Notes: a model not told the origin generated them from the sequence alone. A DNA stretch of 64,000 bases from a bacterium (GCA_020849855.1 JADZFO010000056.1:52015-116014); one strand, 5' to 3'. Counted from the stretch's first letter, positions 35,881-44,657 are shown. A program made the numbers and translations.

Positions 35881-36465
35881 CTACTCAGGGCCTGGCATTC
35901 CAGGCTTGTCGCCCGCGGCTGCCCGCGTGCGCGGCTCCCAGGTCTCATTCCAGCTGCTCCCGTCAAGCGCTTCCTTCACGGTGGGGAATTCATCCGGCTC
36001 AGCCGGATGGTCCGAATTCCACAGCACTGCCGTGCTGCGCAGCAGATAGCTGTCGGCCAGGCGCGAATCCTGGCCAAGGCGGCTGGCTTCCAGAAGGCGC
36101 GTCAGGAAGGCGCTGCGGCCGGCATTGCTCAGCGGGAGCTTGTCGAACTCTCCGCTGGCGCTGTTCTGCCTTCCGTCCAGCATCCTGGCGGCGGTCTCAA
36201 GGCAGAAGGGCAGCCCCTCATAGCGCGGGGTCGACTTCAGGATGGTGAAACCAAAGAGGTTCGCGCTGCTCCTGTGGCAGACCACCCACTGCTCCTTATC
36301 CCTGACGCCGGCGTTGTTGCTGCGCACAAGCAGTGCGAAACGGCTGGGCTGGCTGGCGCAGGAAAGCTCATAGCCAAAGAGCGTGGTCTTGCAGCGCATG
36401 CTGCCGTCATAAAGGTTGATGCAGGTCGACCTGTCGACGATCGGGGCACAGAAAGCAGCCAGCAA
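35881..36465 (-). CDS. hypothetical exported or membrane-anchored protein
   Basis: 194 residues from TTG 36465, but the hydrophobic N-terminus continues upstream in frame (LYALIVVGALLLAAFCAPIV) to an ATT at 36513, before which a stop lies. No ATG, GTG or TTG exists upstream, while a TATGAT ends 5 bases before that ATT, so a rare ATT start cannot be excluded. The mature part has several Cys (STCINLYDGSMRCKTTLFGYELSC; WVVCH; PFCLE) likely in disulfides. A Pro-rich tail ends the protein. Family unknown. Confidence 0.65.
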   Translation of the reverse strand: MLAAFCAPIVDRSTCINLYDGSMRCKTTLFGYELSCASQPSRFALLVRSNNAGVRDKEQWVVCHRSSANLFGFTILKSTPRYEGLPFCLETAARMLDGRQNSASGEFDKLPLSNAGRSAFLTRLLEASRLGQDSRLADSYLLRSTAVLWNSDHPAEPDEFPTVKEALDGSSWNETWEPRTRAAAGDKPGMPGPE

Positions 36466-36590
36466 AAGGGCGCCGACGACAATCAGGGCATAAAGCTGAT
36501 GGGAAATCCGAATAGCGGATCATAACCCAAAACCAGGCCCCGCGCAGGACATCGCGCGGCGGCGTGCTGCCGTGTGTCCGGCGTGCCCGG

Positions 36591-38924
36591 CTAGAAGTCC
36601 AGCGTATAGCCCACGCGGATCTCGCGGCCCGGCTCGGGGCCATAGCGTCCGTCCTTCTCATCCAGCACATTCAGCGCGGAGATGCGCCACTGGCCGTCGC
36701 CCAGGTCCTGGCTGTAGCTCAGGTCCAGGGTGCTGAAGGCCGGCGCCTCGGTCAGGTTCTCGCGGTCCAGGAAGCGGCTGCCTGAGCGCCGCAGCAGGCT
36801 GCTCAGCCGCGCCCCCGGCCACTCATAGGCCAGGCGCAGGCTGAGGTCCAGCTCGGGGCTGCTCGGCAGGCGGGTGCCCAGCTCGCTGTCCTCGCTTTGC
36901 GCGATCCACACTCCGTCGATGCCGGCCTGGAACCACTGGGCCTTGTTGCACTCGCGCGCGCCGCGGACCCACCAGCGCTGCTGGGCCGAAAGCTGCAGGC
37001 CGCTGCTCAGCGCGCGGCCGACATTGGCGGTCTGGAAGACCTGCGGAGTCTCCTGCACCTGGCTGAAGACGATCAGGTTGTCGATCTCGTGCCTGAAGGC
37101 CGTCAGGTCCAGGCTCCTGAGCTTATAGCTCCAGCGCGCGCCGAGGCTGTAGTCCGTGCTGGTCTCGGGCTGCAGCTCGCTGTTGCCGATGACACTGTAG
37201 CCAAAGGGGCTGGCGAACTCGTAGTAGCGCTCGCGCAGGCTGGGGGCGCGGTAACCCTGGCCGGCGCCCAGCAGCAGAGTGCTGTGCGCGCCAAGCTTGT
37301 ATTCCGCGCTGAACTTCGGCGTGAACTGGCCGCCGAAGAAGTCGTGGTGGTCATAGCGCGCAGCCAGGCTCAGGGCCCAGCGCTCGTCAGCGAACCACTC
37401 ATAGGACGCATAGCCGCCCAGCAGCTCGGCCTCCGCGCTGCCTTTCACGCCCGGGGCCGCGCCGGAGATGCGGTCGCTCTCCAGCTTGTCATAGCTGCGC
37501 TCGATGCCCGCGCGCAGGATGTAGTCCCGGCCATACTGCAGCCAGCTCAGTTTGCTGTCCAGCAGCTGGTCGCGAAAGCCGGTGGTGACCAGTGTCTCGT
37601 CCGGGAAATCGATGTAGTAGCGGTCCAGGTTGTGGTAATAGCTGCCATAGCTCTGGCTCGCGCTCAGGCTGCGCCCGCGGCCGAGGTCCCAGGTGTAGTT
37701 GATGTTGCCGCTAAAGCGCCGGGTGAAGGTCTCGTTGTTGCGGATCTGGTTCGGCGGGCTGTAGCTCAGGCCCAGGGCGTCCTCGGTGTACCAGTCCAGC
37801 TGCAGGCCGAAGGCGTCCTTGCCGATGGCGCGGTCGAACTTGCCGAAGAAGTCATAGCTGGTATAGCCGTCGCCGTCGGTATCGGGGAAGCTCAGGTTGA
37901 AGTCATAGCTGGCGCGGCTCTTGCGCTCGGCCGATAGATACCAGCCGCTGCTCCGGCCGCTGTCCTGCAGGCTGAGCTGCTCGCGGTTGTAATCCAGGCT
38001 GCCGCCCTCCAGGCTCAGGCTGCCGCTGATCTCGGTGCCCACCTCCGTGCAGTCACCCTGGCGCTCCACCAGCGACTGCAGCTTTGATCCGCTGCCAGTC
38101 CCGCTGTCAGCCTGGGCTGCAGCGCTGGCGCGCCCGGCCTTGCGCGTAATGATGTTGATGATCACGCCTGCGCTGTCCGCGCCATAGGCCGCCGCCTGCG
38201 GGCCGCGCAGGATCTCGATGTGGTCAATGTTGCTCAGGGGCAGCTGGCCGCTGTCTATGCGCTCGGCGATGCGGCCCGGCACGCGCTGGCCGTCGATCAG
38301 GATGGTTGTGAACTTGCTGGGCAGGCCCTGAAAGCTCACCTCGGCGCCGCTGAAGGAATCGGTGATGCTGAAGCCGGCTTCCTGGGCCAGCAGATCGCCC
38401 ACGCTGTCCACACCGCTCTGCGCGATTTCCTCTGAGCTGATCATTGCCGCCACTGCCGCCGGGGCTGCTTCGGTTGCTACAAAGGCCTCGCCTTCAACAT
38501 CCGCGCTGCCCAGGTCAATCTCGCCGCTTTCCTCATCTATGTCGATGGCGGCTTCTTCCTCGTCGAGGTCGATCTCCTCGTCAAGGTCGATCTCCTCATC
38601 ACCGCCTGCATCAGCGGCCGCATCCCCGGGGCCGAAGGCTTCATCAATGATGCCGTCGACCTCGCCCTCCTCCTCTTCTTCTCCGCTCCCGTCGGCCGGT
38701 TTCAGCTCTGCATCCTGGGGCACATCCTCATCAGACGGCGCCTCGGAACCTGCCGCCGGCTGGACTTCCTTGGGCTGGCTGGCCGGCGGCACTTCGCGCG
38801 CCTTGCTGCCATCGCCCTCCTGCGCCCCTGCCGGCAGGGCCCAGGCCAGGGCCACGGCCGCGACCGCCAGCAGGCGGGCCAAAGCACGCACCTGCGCAGT
38901 CCAGCTTGCTGAAAGTTGAGTCAT
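36591..38924 (-). CDS. TonB-dependent outer-membrane receptor
   Basis: 777 residues. Signal peptide (LLAVAAVALAWALPAGAQ), then an unusual acidic region at about 35-150 with DLDEE/DIDEE repeats, then the plug domain at about 160-270 (QSGVDSVGDLLAQEAGFSIT; LIDGQRVPGRI; HIEILRGPQAAAYG; VINIITRK) and a 22-strand-type barrel ending in a terminal Phe (RVGYTLDF). BtuB/CirA-like receptors import siderophores, heme or cobalamin. GGGGAAGG precedes ATG 38924. Neighbouring heme-monooxygenase-like genes and a Fur-like site suggest iron or heme as cargo. Confidence 0.94.
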   Translation of the reverse strand: MTQLSASWTAQVRALARLLAVAAVALAWALPAGAQEGDGSKAREVPPASQPKEVQPAAGSEAPSDEDVPQDAELKPADGSGEEEEEGEVDGIIDEAFGPGDAAADAGGDEEIDLDEEIDLDEEEAAIDIDEESGEIDLGSADVEGEAFVATEAAPAAVAAMISSEEIAQSGVDSVGDLLAQEAGFSITDSFSGAEVSFQGLPSKFTTILIDGQRVPGRIAERIDSGQLPLSNIDHIEILRGPQAAAYGADSAGVIINIITRKAGRASAAAQADSGTGSGSKLQSLVERQGDCTEVGTEISGSLSLEGGSLDYNREQLSLQDSGRSSGWYLSAERKSRASYDFNLSFPDTDGDGYTSYDFFGKFDRAIGKDAFGLQLDWYTEDALGLSYSPPNQIRNNETFTRRFSGNINYTWDLGRGRSLSASQSYGSYYHNLDRYYIDFPDETLVTTGFRDQLLDSKLSWLQYGRDYILRAGIERSYDKLESDRISGAAPGVKGSAEAELLGGYASYEWFADERWALSLAARYDHHDFFGGQFTPKFSAEYKLGAHSTLLLGAGQGYRAPSLRERYYEFASPFGYSVIGNSELQPETSTDYSLGARWSYKLRSLDLTAFRHEIDNLIVFSQVQETPQVFQTANVGRALSSGLQLSAQQRWWVRGARECNKAQWFQAGIDGVWIAQSEDSELGTRLPSSPELDLSLRLAYEWPGARLSSLLRRSGSRFLDRENLTEAPAFSTLDLSYSQDLGDGQWRISALNVLDEKDGRYGPEPGREIRVGYTLDF

Positions 38925-39039
38925 GCCTTCCCCGGAGCATGCGGCGCCATCGGCCGCTGGTCAATGATGCCTTATGGAGCGGGCGGCCGCCAGGCAGCGG
39001 CCGCCCCCTGTGTCTTGTCCCAATAGCCTGTAAGCAGGC

Positions 39040-40137
39040 TTAGTTGATCAGGTTGACGTCGGCATCAAAGTCAATGCCGGTGATGTTGCGGTTGCCCTCG
39101 GCGATGCTGACGGTCGTCGGGTACTCGCCGAAGTAGATCGCGGTGTGCGTCGCGAAGTCATAGCTGTAGATCGAGACGCTGTAGTCGCCGTCCAAAAGCA
39201 GGGGCAGGGTGAACTGGACCTGCTTGTTGGCGTCCAGGTCGGCCGGCACCACATCAAAGCTGGCCGGGGGCGCGCCCTGCTGGGGCGGGATCGTGTTGGC
39301 GCTGATGGTGATGAACTGGCCCGCGGGCAGGTCCTGGTTGAAGGTCACGGTGCCGCTGATCACGCCCAGCTCCGGGTCGGTGCCCGGGTCGCCGTCAAAG
39401 TCGGCGGGGAAGACGATGCCCTGGGCATTATCATCCGTGGGAGTGATGGTCACGGGGCTGTCAAAGGCGCCGACGGTCTCGAAGTCAAAGGTCGCCGGGT
39501 TGTAGACATACAGCCCGACCAGCCAGGTGCCGAAGGCGATGCCGTCAACGTTGAAGACCAGCTTGTTGCCAGTCTGCACATCGGCGCTGCTGACAACCCA
39601 CTGGCTGACGTTCTGCGGGGCGCTCACCGGCGAGAAGCCGATGAAGGTGATAAAGCTCGCGCTGTCCGGGAAGGTCGTGTTGCCCTGCAGCGCGGCGATG
39701 CCGCTGATGGTACCGAAATTGGGGCCCTCGCCGGTGAAGCTGCACTTCTCGTTGCTGAAGGTCTTGTTGGGGCTCGCAGCGCTGGTGGTGAACTCGTCGC
39801 TGGTGTAGTAGAAGGTGTTGCCGCCCGGGCCGCTGCCATAGACGCGCACCGTGTAGGTCCCCGGCTCAACATCAGAGAAGCTGAAGTTGAACTGGCGGCC
39901 GTTCTGGCTGACCGTCGCGGCGGAGGTAATGCGGCCGCCCACGCCGGTCTGCAGCGGGGTATCGCTGCCGCTGGCAAAGAGGCCGACGTTCAGCTCAACT
40001 GCACCATTGAAAGGACCGACGACATCGACATCGCCCGAAACGGTGCCGTTGGCCGCGACGGGCTCGTTGCCGCCGCCGCAGGATGCCAGGGCCAGCATCA
40101 GCAGGCCCACAACGATTAGGTACAGATACCTGGACAT
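39040..40137 (-). CDS. lipoprotein with repeated beta-sandwich domains
   Basis: 365 residues; signal ends ALASCGGG (lipobox Cys near 20). Three similar domains follow, each opening with G-x-[V/I]-S-G: GTVSGDVDVVGPFN near 31, GTISGIAALQGNTTFP near 143, GVISGTVTFNQDLPAG near 262, with YxVxVY strands (TYTVRVYGSGPG; DYSVSIYSYD). They resemble carboxypeptidase-regulatory or FN3-type sandwiches. GGAGG lies 4 bases before ATG 40137. It follows the TonB receptor gene order and may be co-expressed (102-base gap downstream). Possible role: surface partner of the receptor; not proven. Confidence 0.8.
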   Translation of the reverse strand: MSRYLYLIVVGLLMLALASCGGGNEPVAANGTVSGDVDVVGPFNGAVELNVGLFASGSDTPLQTGVGGRITSAATVSQNGRQFNFSFSDVEPGTYTVRVYGSGPGGNTFYYTSDEFTTSAASPNKTFSNEKCSFTGEGPNFGTISGIAALQGNTTFPDSASFITFIGFSPVSAPQNVSQWVVSSADVQTGNKLVFNVDGIAFGTWLVGLYVYNPATFDFETVGAFDSPVTITPTDDNAQGIVFPADFDGDPGTDPELGVISGTVTFNQDLPAGQFITISANTIPPQQGAPPASFDVVPADLDANKQVQFTLPLLLDGDYSVSIYSYDFATHTAIYFGEYPTTVSIAEGNRNITGIDFDADVNLIN

Positions 40138-40226
40138 AATTCCTCCACTATCCCCCGCCGCCGGAATTGCCGGTCGGTCATGGCTTTGTTCATCGGCCGT
40201 TCTTTCGAACTCCTCGACATTGCTCT

Positions 40227-40547
40227 TTATGTCGCAATTACCTCGTAGACCTTGAAGTCAGAGCTCATCGGCGGCTCCTTGCCTTCCTCCCTGAAGCGCC
40301 GCATGTCCTCAAAGCCCCGCTTGTGTCCTTCCAGGAATTCCGGGCTTCCCTTCCAGGCCTCAAAGTGCTCCTGCGCCTCCCACTCGCTGACGATCAGGTA
40401 GGGATCCTCAGCACTGGAGGGCTTCAGCACCCGCAGGTTGCGAAAGCCCGGCATCCGGTCAATCGCCCCAGCGCGGCTGGCGAAGAGCTCCTCAAAACGT
40501 TCCCGGTAGTGCTCCTGGCACTTGATGTAATTGATCGCGACAAACAT
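40227..40547 (-). CDS. HmoA-like antibiotic-biosynthesis/heme monooxygenase domain protein
   Basis: 106 residues from ATG 40547 (AGGAG 6 bases upstream). One ferredoxin-like ABM domain: MFVAINYIKCQEHYRERFEELF, PGFRNLRVLKP, YLIVSEWEAQEHFEAWKGSPEF. This pattern is that of IsdG/HmoA-type heme-degrading monooxygenases, where Asn, Trp and His bind heme; Asn6, Trp near 61 and His near 65 are present here. Paralog of 40940-41260, divergently placed across a Fur-like operator. Confidence 0.85.
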   Translation of the reverse strand: MFVAINYIKCQEHYRERFEELFASRAGAIDRMPGFRNLRVLKPSSAEDPYLIVSEWEAQEHFEAWKGSPEFLEGHKRGFEDMRRFREEGKEPPMSSDFKVYEVIAT

Positions 40548-40612
40548 CACCGCTCCTGTTTCAGCACGCTGGTCCGACGGGGGTTGCAGCCCGTGGGAAC
40601 CTGGCGCTGGGC

Positions 40613-40618
40613 TATAAT
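40613..40618 (+). promoter_or_regulatory. TATAAT -10 facing the plus-strand monooxygenase
   Basis: Perfect TATAAT; a transcript would begin inside the palindrome that starts 6 bases later, a usual place for a repressor site. Confidence 0.5.
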
Positions 40619-40623
40619 TGCAA

Positions 40624-40640
40624 CTGAGACTCAGTCTCAG
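40624..40640. promoter_or_regulatory. Fur-like 7-1-7 operator
   Basis: CTGAGACTCAGTCTCAG is a perfect 17-bp inverted repeat; its core TGAGACT-C-AGTCTCA fits the 7-1-7 Fur-family layout. It overlaps the expected start of the plus transcript and the upstream region of the minus gene. Which Fur-family regulator binds is not shown. Confidence 0.55.
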
Positions 40641-40939
40641 AAACCTTATTCTAGCCCAGAGAGCAGGTCTGGACAAGAGCGCTGCCACGGTTCTGATCAA
40701 GGCCCTGAGGCCATCTGCCAAGGCAGGGATCAGCTGCGGCGGTGGAAGAATAGCGAGCGAAGGGCTAAAATGAGGCAGTCTCAATAAAATATACACTCCG
40801 TTTTATCCGCTTAGAGGCGAGGCAGCCGCGAAGCAAGAAATGGCAAGCTATCAGGCAGCTTCGAACCACGAAAGGCGTTACGGCGTCTCAATTAGCTGCT
40901 AGCATATTTGGAGCTTCACCGCTGGCATTTGGAGGAAGC

Positions 40940-41260
40940 ATGTTCGTCGCCTGTAACTACCTGGCCTGTGTGGATGAGTACCAGGAGCGCCTGGAGTCTC
41001 TGCTGCGTTCGCGCAGCCACAGCATCGACAATGCTCCCGGTTTTATGGGGATGAAAGTGCTCAAACCGATCCGCCACGCGGACCACTTCCTCATCGTGAG
41101 CCAGTGGTATGACCAGGACCACTTTGACGACTGGCGGGAAAGCCCGGCCTTCCAGCTGGTCCACGCGCGGGGTTTTGGTGATCTGAAGCGCTTTGCTGAC
41201 CGCGGCGAGCAAAGCCCGGTGCGCAGCACCTTCCGCACCTACAACCTTATCGGTGTGTAG
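40940..41260 (+). CDS. HmoA-like heme monooxygenase-type protein (paralog)
   Basis: 106 residues, same length and layout as the minus-strand gene: MFVACNYLACVDEYQERLESLL, PGFMGMKVLKP, FLIVSQWYDQDHFDDWRESPAF. Asn6 and the Trp/His of the W-x-x-x-x-H block are kept. GGAGGA lies 6 bases before ATG 40940. Two copies flanking one operator suggest iron-dependent heme use or storage, an inference from context. Confidence 0.85.
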   Translation: MFVACNYLACVDEYQERLESLLRSRSHSIDNAPGFMGMKVLKPIRHADHFLIVSQWYDQDHFDDWRESPAFQLVHARGFGDLKRFADRGEQSPVRSTFRTYNLIGV

Positions 41261-41289
41261 CGCTGCCCTTGCGGTGGCGGGCCGGGGGC

Positions 41290-41295
41290 TATGAT
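41290..41295 (+). promoter_or_regulatory. -10 hexamer before small membrane protein gene
   Basis: TATGAT lies 10 bases before ATG 41306; an ATG at 41291 lies inside the hexamer and is rejected as start. Confidence 0.45.
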
Positions 41296-41305
41296 TGCCC
41301 CGGCA

Positions 41306-41563
41306 ATGAGTGAAGGCGGCAGCACAGTTTCCCTGGTTCAGGCGCGCGGGCGTCTGATAGCTGTTTCCATACTGCCCATCTTCCTGGGCCTGCTGGTTCC
41401 CGAGGCCCTGGAGCGCCACGCCCAGACTGGCTTTTACACCAAGTACGCCAGCTCTGTCTGGCAGGATTATCTCTATGTCGGGCTGCTGCTGCTGGTGATG
41501 GCCGTGCTGATCTGGATCGCCCTGAGCGACTTCCTCAAGGCCCGCCGGCAGCAGAGCGCCTAG
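41306..41563 (+). CDS. small two-helix membrane protein
   Basis: 85 residues: helix near 18-34 (LIAVSILPIFLGLLVPEAL), a short loop (HAQTGFYTKYASSVWQD), a second helix near 55-75 (YVGLLLLVMAVLIWIALS), and a basic tail (KARRQQ). No family recognised. Confidence 0.7.
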   Translation: MSEGGSTVSLVQARGRLIAVSILPIFLGLLVPEALERHAQTGFYTKYASSVWQDYLYVGLLLLVMAVLIWIALSDFLKARRQQSA

Positions 41564-41601
41564 GCCTGGCCTGGCGCAGCCCGAGGACTCCTGAAGCACA
41601 C

Positions 41602-41607
41602 TACAAT
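41602..41607 (+). promoter_or_regulatory. -10 hexamer, leaderless start
   Basis: TACAAT ends 7 bases before GTG 41615. Confidence 0.6.
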
Positions 41608-41614
41608 CTGCAAC

Positions 41615-42769
41615 GTGTCCAAGCTCTTTGATGCGCTGACCCTGCGCGGCGTGACATTCCGCAACCGCATTGGGATGAGCCCGATGTGCCAGTATTCAGC
41701 TCCCGGCGGCTTTCCGACGGCCTGGCATATGCAGCATCTGGGCAGCCGCGCGGCAGGCGGCTGCGGCCTCGTGATGACCGAGGCAACGGCGGTGGAGCCG
41801 CGGGGCCGCATCAGCCACAGTGATACCGGCATCTGGAACGCCACCCTGGCTAGTGCCTGGAGGCCCATCACAGATTTCATACGCACGCAGGGCGCGCGGG
41901 CGGGCATCCAGTTGGCCCACGCCGGGCGCAAGGCCGGCACTTCGCCGCCCTGGGAGGGTGGGGCGCCCTACAGCGAAGAGGACGTTGAAGCAGAAGCCAA
42001 AGAGCGCGGCATCAAGGCGGATGACCATCACCGCGCCTCGGATGAACTGCATCCGGTGGGGGCTTCGCCAATTCCCTTTGACGAAGGCTGGCGCATCCCG
42101 CGGCCGCTCTGGCGCGGCGACCTGGACCGGATGGTCTTCACCTGGGTGGACAGTGCGCGGCACGCCCTTGCCGCCGGCTTTGAAGTGATTGAGCTGCACA
42201 TGGCCCATGGCTATCTGGCGCACAGCTTCCTCAGCCCGATCAGCAACCAGCGGCCCGATGAATACGGCGGCAGCCTGGAAAACCGCATGCGCTTTCCGCT
42301 GATGCTCGCGCGCGGCGTACGGGCCGTCTGGCCGGAGCACCTGCCCCTGTTCGTGCGCATATCCTGCACCGACTGGGCCGCGCCGGACCATGAACCCGCA
42401 GGCTGGGATATCGACGAGGCCTGCGAGTTCTGCGCCCGGCTGAAGGAGATCGGGGTCGACCTGGTGGACTGCTCGTCCGGTGGCACGCTCCCCGGGGCGC
42501 AGCTATCCCCGGTGGCGAGCTCTGCTTTCCGCGAGCCGGGCTATCAGGTTGCCTTCGCCCGGCGCATCCGCGAGGAGACCGGCATGCCGACGGCGGCGGT
42601 GGGGCTGATCACAGAGCCGGCGCAGGCGCAGAAGATCCTGGACGAAGGCTCTGCGGATATGGTCATGCTGGGGCGGCAGCTCCTGCGGGAGCCCTACTGG
42701 CCGCAGCGCGCGGCCCAGGAACTGGGGGCCGAGGCTGCCTGGCCGCGGCAGTACGGCAGGTCAAAGTAA
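41615..42769 (+). CDS. old-yellow-enzyme family NADH:flavin oxidoreductase
   Basis: 384 residues. YqjM/NamA-like class: LTLRGVTFRNRIGMSPMCQYS with the redox-tuning Cys near 25, QLAHAGRKAG near 108, HMAHGYLAHSFLSPISN near 195-211 and the FMN phosphate site PTAAVGLITEP with MVMLGRQLLREPYWP near the end. Such FMN enzymes reduce electrophilic alkenes with NAD(P)H. The leaderless promoter fixes the GTG start. Confidence 0.94.
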   Translation: MSKLFDALTLRGVTFRNRIGMSPMCQYSAPGGFPTAWHMQHLGSRAAGGCGLVMTEATAVEPRGRISHSDTGIWNATLASAWRPITDFIRTQGARAGIQLAHAGRKAGTSPPWEGGAPYSEEDVEAEAKERGIKADDHHRASDELHPVGASPIPFDEGWRIPRPLWRGDLDRMVFTWVDSARHALAAGFEVIELHMAHGYLAHSFLSPISNQRPDEYGGSLENRMRFPLMLARGVRAVWPEHLPLFVRISCTDWAAPDHEPAGWDIDEACEFCARLKEIGVDLVDCSSGGTLPGAQLSPVASSAFREPGYQVAFARRIREETGMPTAAVGLITEPAQAQKILDEGSADMVMLGRQLLREPYWPQRAAQELGAEAAWPRQYGRSK

Positions 42770-42882
42770 GACAAAGGCAGAGCGCGGGCACTCGCCTCCC
42801 GGACCTCTGGTGCCCCGGGCGGCGCAACTGTGCCTGCACTCTGCCTGATATGCCTTGGTGTCGCGCTTACAGATTGGCCCTG

Positions 42883-43470
42883 CTAATGCGCAGCGGCGGC
42901 AGTGGGCTCCATCTTGTTGGCCAGCAGGCTCACAATCACCTTGACCTCGTTGCCCAGACCGCCCGCGGGCCAGCCGAAATCGGCGGTGTTCAGGATGAAC
43001 TCGCCAAAGAAGCCGGCGCTGGTGCCCTTCTCGCCCGTCTCAGGGCCCTTCATGCTGATCGGGATGGTCACCGGCTTGCGGATGCCCATGAACTCCAGAT
43101 CGCCCGTCAGGTTCCATGTGCCGTCGCCGTTGTCACTGAGCCCTGTGCTCTGGAAGGTGCTGTTCGGGAAGGCCGCCACGTTATAGAAATCGGCGCTGCG
43201 CACGTGCTCGTCGCGCTTGTCGTTGTTGGTGTCAACGCTGTTCATGTCGACAGTCAGCGAGACAGCGCTGTTGGCCAGGTTCGCGGTGTCAAGAGTAATG
43301 CTGCCTTCAGTGATATTCAGGCTGCCGTAGACATCAACCAGGCCGCCGCGGTTGACAGCAAAGACCAGGCTGGAATGGACCGTGTCAATCTTGTACTGGT
43401 CTGCTGCCCGTGCAGCAACAGGCAGGGCCAGCAGTGCGGCGATGGACAGGACGGCAAGTAGGTTACGCAT
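42883..43470 (-). CDS. YceI-family secreted lipid-binding protein
   Basis: 195 residues from ATG 43470 with GGAGGAAACC directly upstream. Sec signal ending ARAADQYKIDTVHSSLVF; the YceI barrel follows with GSLNITEGSITLD, SVDTNNDKRDEHVRSADFYNVAAFP and LTGDLEFMGIRKPVTIP, all family hallmarks. YceI proteins are periplasmic and bind polyprenoid or fatty-acid-like ligands. An imperfect spacer separates it from the next membrane gene. Confidence 0.94.
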   Translation of the reverse strand: MRNLLAVLSIAALLALPVAARAADQYKIDTVHSSLVFAVNRGGLVDVYGSLNITEGSITLDTANLANSAVSLTVDMNSVDTNNDKRDEHVRSADFYNVAAFPNSTFQSTGLSDNGDGTWNLTGDLEFMGIRKPVTIPISMKGPETGEKGTSAGFFGEFILNTADFGWPAGGLGNEVKVIVSLLANKMEPTAAAAH

Positions 43471-43549
43471 GGTTTCCTCCAAATGTGCTGGACGGCGGAG
43501 CCGCCGGACAGGTATTAGTTTAACGTTTGACGATCAGTACTTGTTCAAG

Positions 43550-44017
43550 CTAGACGCCAAGTTCCTCGCGGTCAATGCCAATCTGCTCATACAGAGGGAA
43601 CGCCAGCCAGAAGAACCAGCAGACCAGCAGGCTGCCGCCGGTGCTGGCCAGCTTGCAGCCAAGGCCATAGCCGTCATTACCGTAGGTCCAGATGGCATAA
43701 AAGATGCCCAGCAGCAGGCACAGCCCGCCGATGCCGAAAAGCAGCCGGGCGGTGCCGGCGCTGTCCAGTGTGAACTGACCCCGGACCCGCTCACTGGTTC
43801 CCATGTCCCAGTAGAGCAGGCCCAGCCAGAGCTGGTAAGCTCCGCCGATGATCAGAGCCCAGCTGATGACATAGCTGAAGCCGATCAGGCCGTGGCTGAA
43901 GCCGCGGAAAAGGCCCACTGGACCGCCATATTCGCTGGCGATCCAGGGCAGGCGCGGCATATTGGCCATCACCAGGATGGCGGCTACGATGCCAAGGATC
44001 AGATAAGCCTGGCGCAC
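43550..44017 (-). CDS. four-helix membrane protein
   Basis: 155 residues from GTG 44017. Helices near 4-20 (AYLILGIVAAILVMANM), 48-70, 95-115 (LLFGIGGLCLLLGIFYAIW) and 130-145 (GGSLLVCWFFWLAFPLY). No family recognised. The start is set by the promoter spacing. Confidence 0.75.
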   Translation of the reverse strand: MRQAYLILGIVAAILVMANMPRLPWIASEYGGPVGLFRGFSHGLIGFSYVISWALIIGGAYQLWLGLLYWDMGTSERVRGQFTLDSAGTARLLFGIGGLCLLLGIFYAIWTYGNDGYGLGCKLASTGGSLLVCWFFWLAFPLYEQIGIDREELGV

Positions 44018-44023
44018 GCGCTG

Positions 44024-44029
44024 ATTGTA
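44024..44029 (-). promoter_or_regulatory. -10 hexamer, leaderless start
   Basis: TACAAT on the minus strand ends exactly 6 bases before GTG 44017. Confidence 0.6.
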
Positions 44030-44102
44030 ACGCGCCCGCAACTGTTGCCGCGCAGGCTTAACCTGAGGCTAACCGGACCAACACAGAGCAGGCAGCCTCA
44101 GC

Positions 44103-44651
44103 TTAGCTGAAATCGCTGCCGGTGAGCTGCTGGGTGGCGCTCAGGCTCAGCGGAATGCCAAAGCTGGTAAAGCTGATCTGCCACTCCACCGGGAAGCTGG
44201 CGCCGGGGTTGGTTATTGTGGACTGCGCCGCGGTCAGGCTGAAGGTGCCTACCATCTCGATGTCGGTATAGTTCGGGTCGCTGGAGTCCGGGTTAAGCGT
44301 CACGGTTGCCGTGTCGCCCGATACTGCCAGGGTTCCTGTGCCGCCCGTGAAGAAGGAGCCCGGGGCGCCGTCAGTGCTGACCGGTCCGCTGGAAATGGTA
44401 AAGCCGCTGGGCGTGAAGTCGAAGCTGCGCCCCGTCGCCAGTTCGCGGGCAGTTTCGCGGGCATCACTGTCACCGCCGTCGCTGCCGCCGAAGTTGCTCA
44501 GCGAACCGCCGCTGAAGAAGTCGGCGTTAAGCTGCACAGTCTCATCGGTCCCGCCGCAGGCGCTGCACAGCAGCGCGATCAGGGCCGCCAGGGCCAGGGA
44601 CGCGATAGCGCTTGAGCGGCCGCCGGCCACCCCGTAAAGCTTGGTCTGCAT
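44103..44651 (-). CDS. lipoprotein of unknown function
   Basis: 182 residues from ATG 44651. Signal: LALAALIALLCSACGG (lipobox). The rest is a beta-rich domain with low-complexity Gly/Ser/Thr (FFSGGSLSNFGGSDGGDSD; GSFFTGGTGTLAVSGDTATV), ending SLSATQQLTGSDFS. No family recognised. It is one of the few lipoproteins here that seems to be leaderless. Confidence 0.75.
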   Translation of the reverse strand: MQTKLYGVAGGRSSAIASLALAALIALLCSACGGTDETVQLNADFFSGGSLSNFGGSDGGDSDARETARELATGRSFDFTPSGFTISSGPVSTDGAPGSFFTGGTGTLAVSGDTATVTLNPDSSDPNYTDIEMVGTFSLTAAQSTITNPGASFPVEWQISFTSFGIPLSLSATQQLTGSDFS

Positions 44652-44657
44652 AGGCAT

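Larger units (their letters stand above)
40548..40939. other. divergent regulatory region between two monooxygenase genes
   Basis: 392 bases with no convincing gene. Contents: a plus-strand TATAAT (40613), a 17-bp perfect palindrome (40624-40640), an imperfect half-copy TGAGGCAGTCTCA (40771-40783), and GTCTCAATTAG (near 40885). The plus gene starts with GGAGGA upstream of 40940. Confidence 0.6.
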
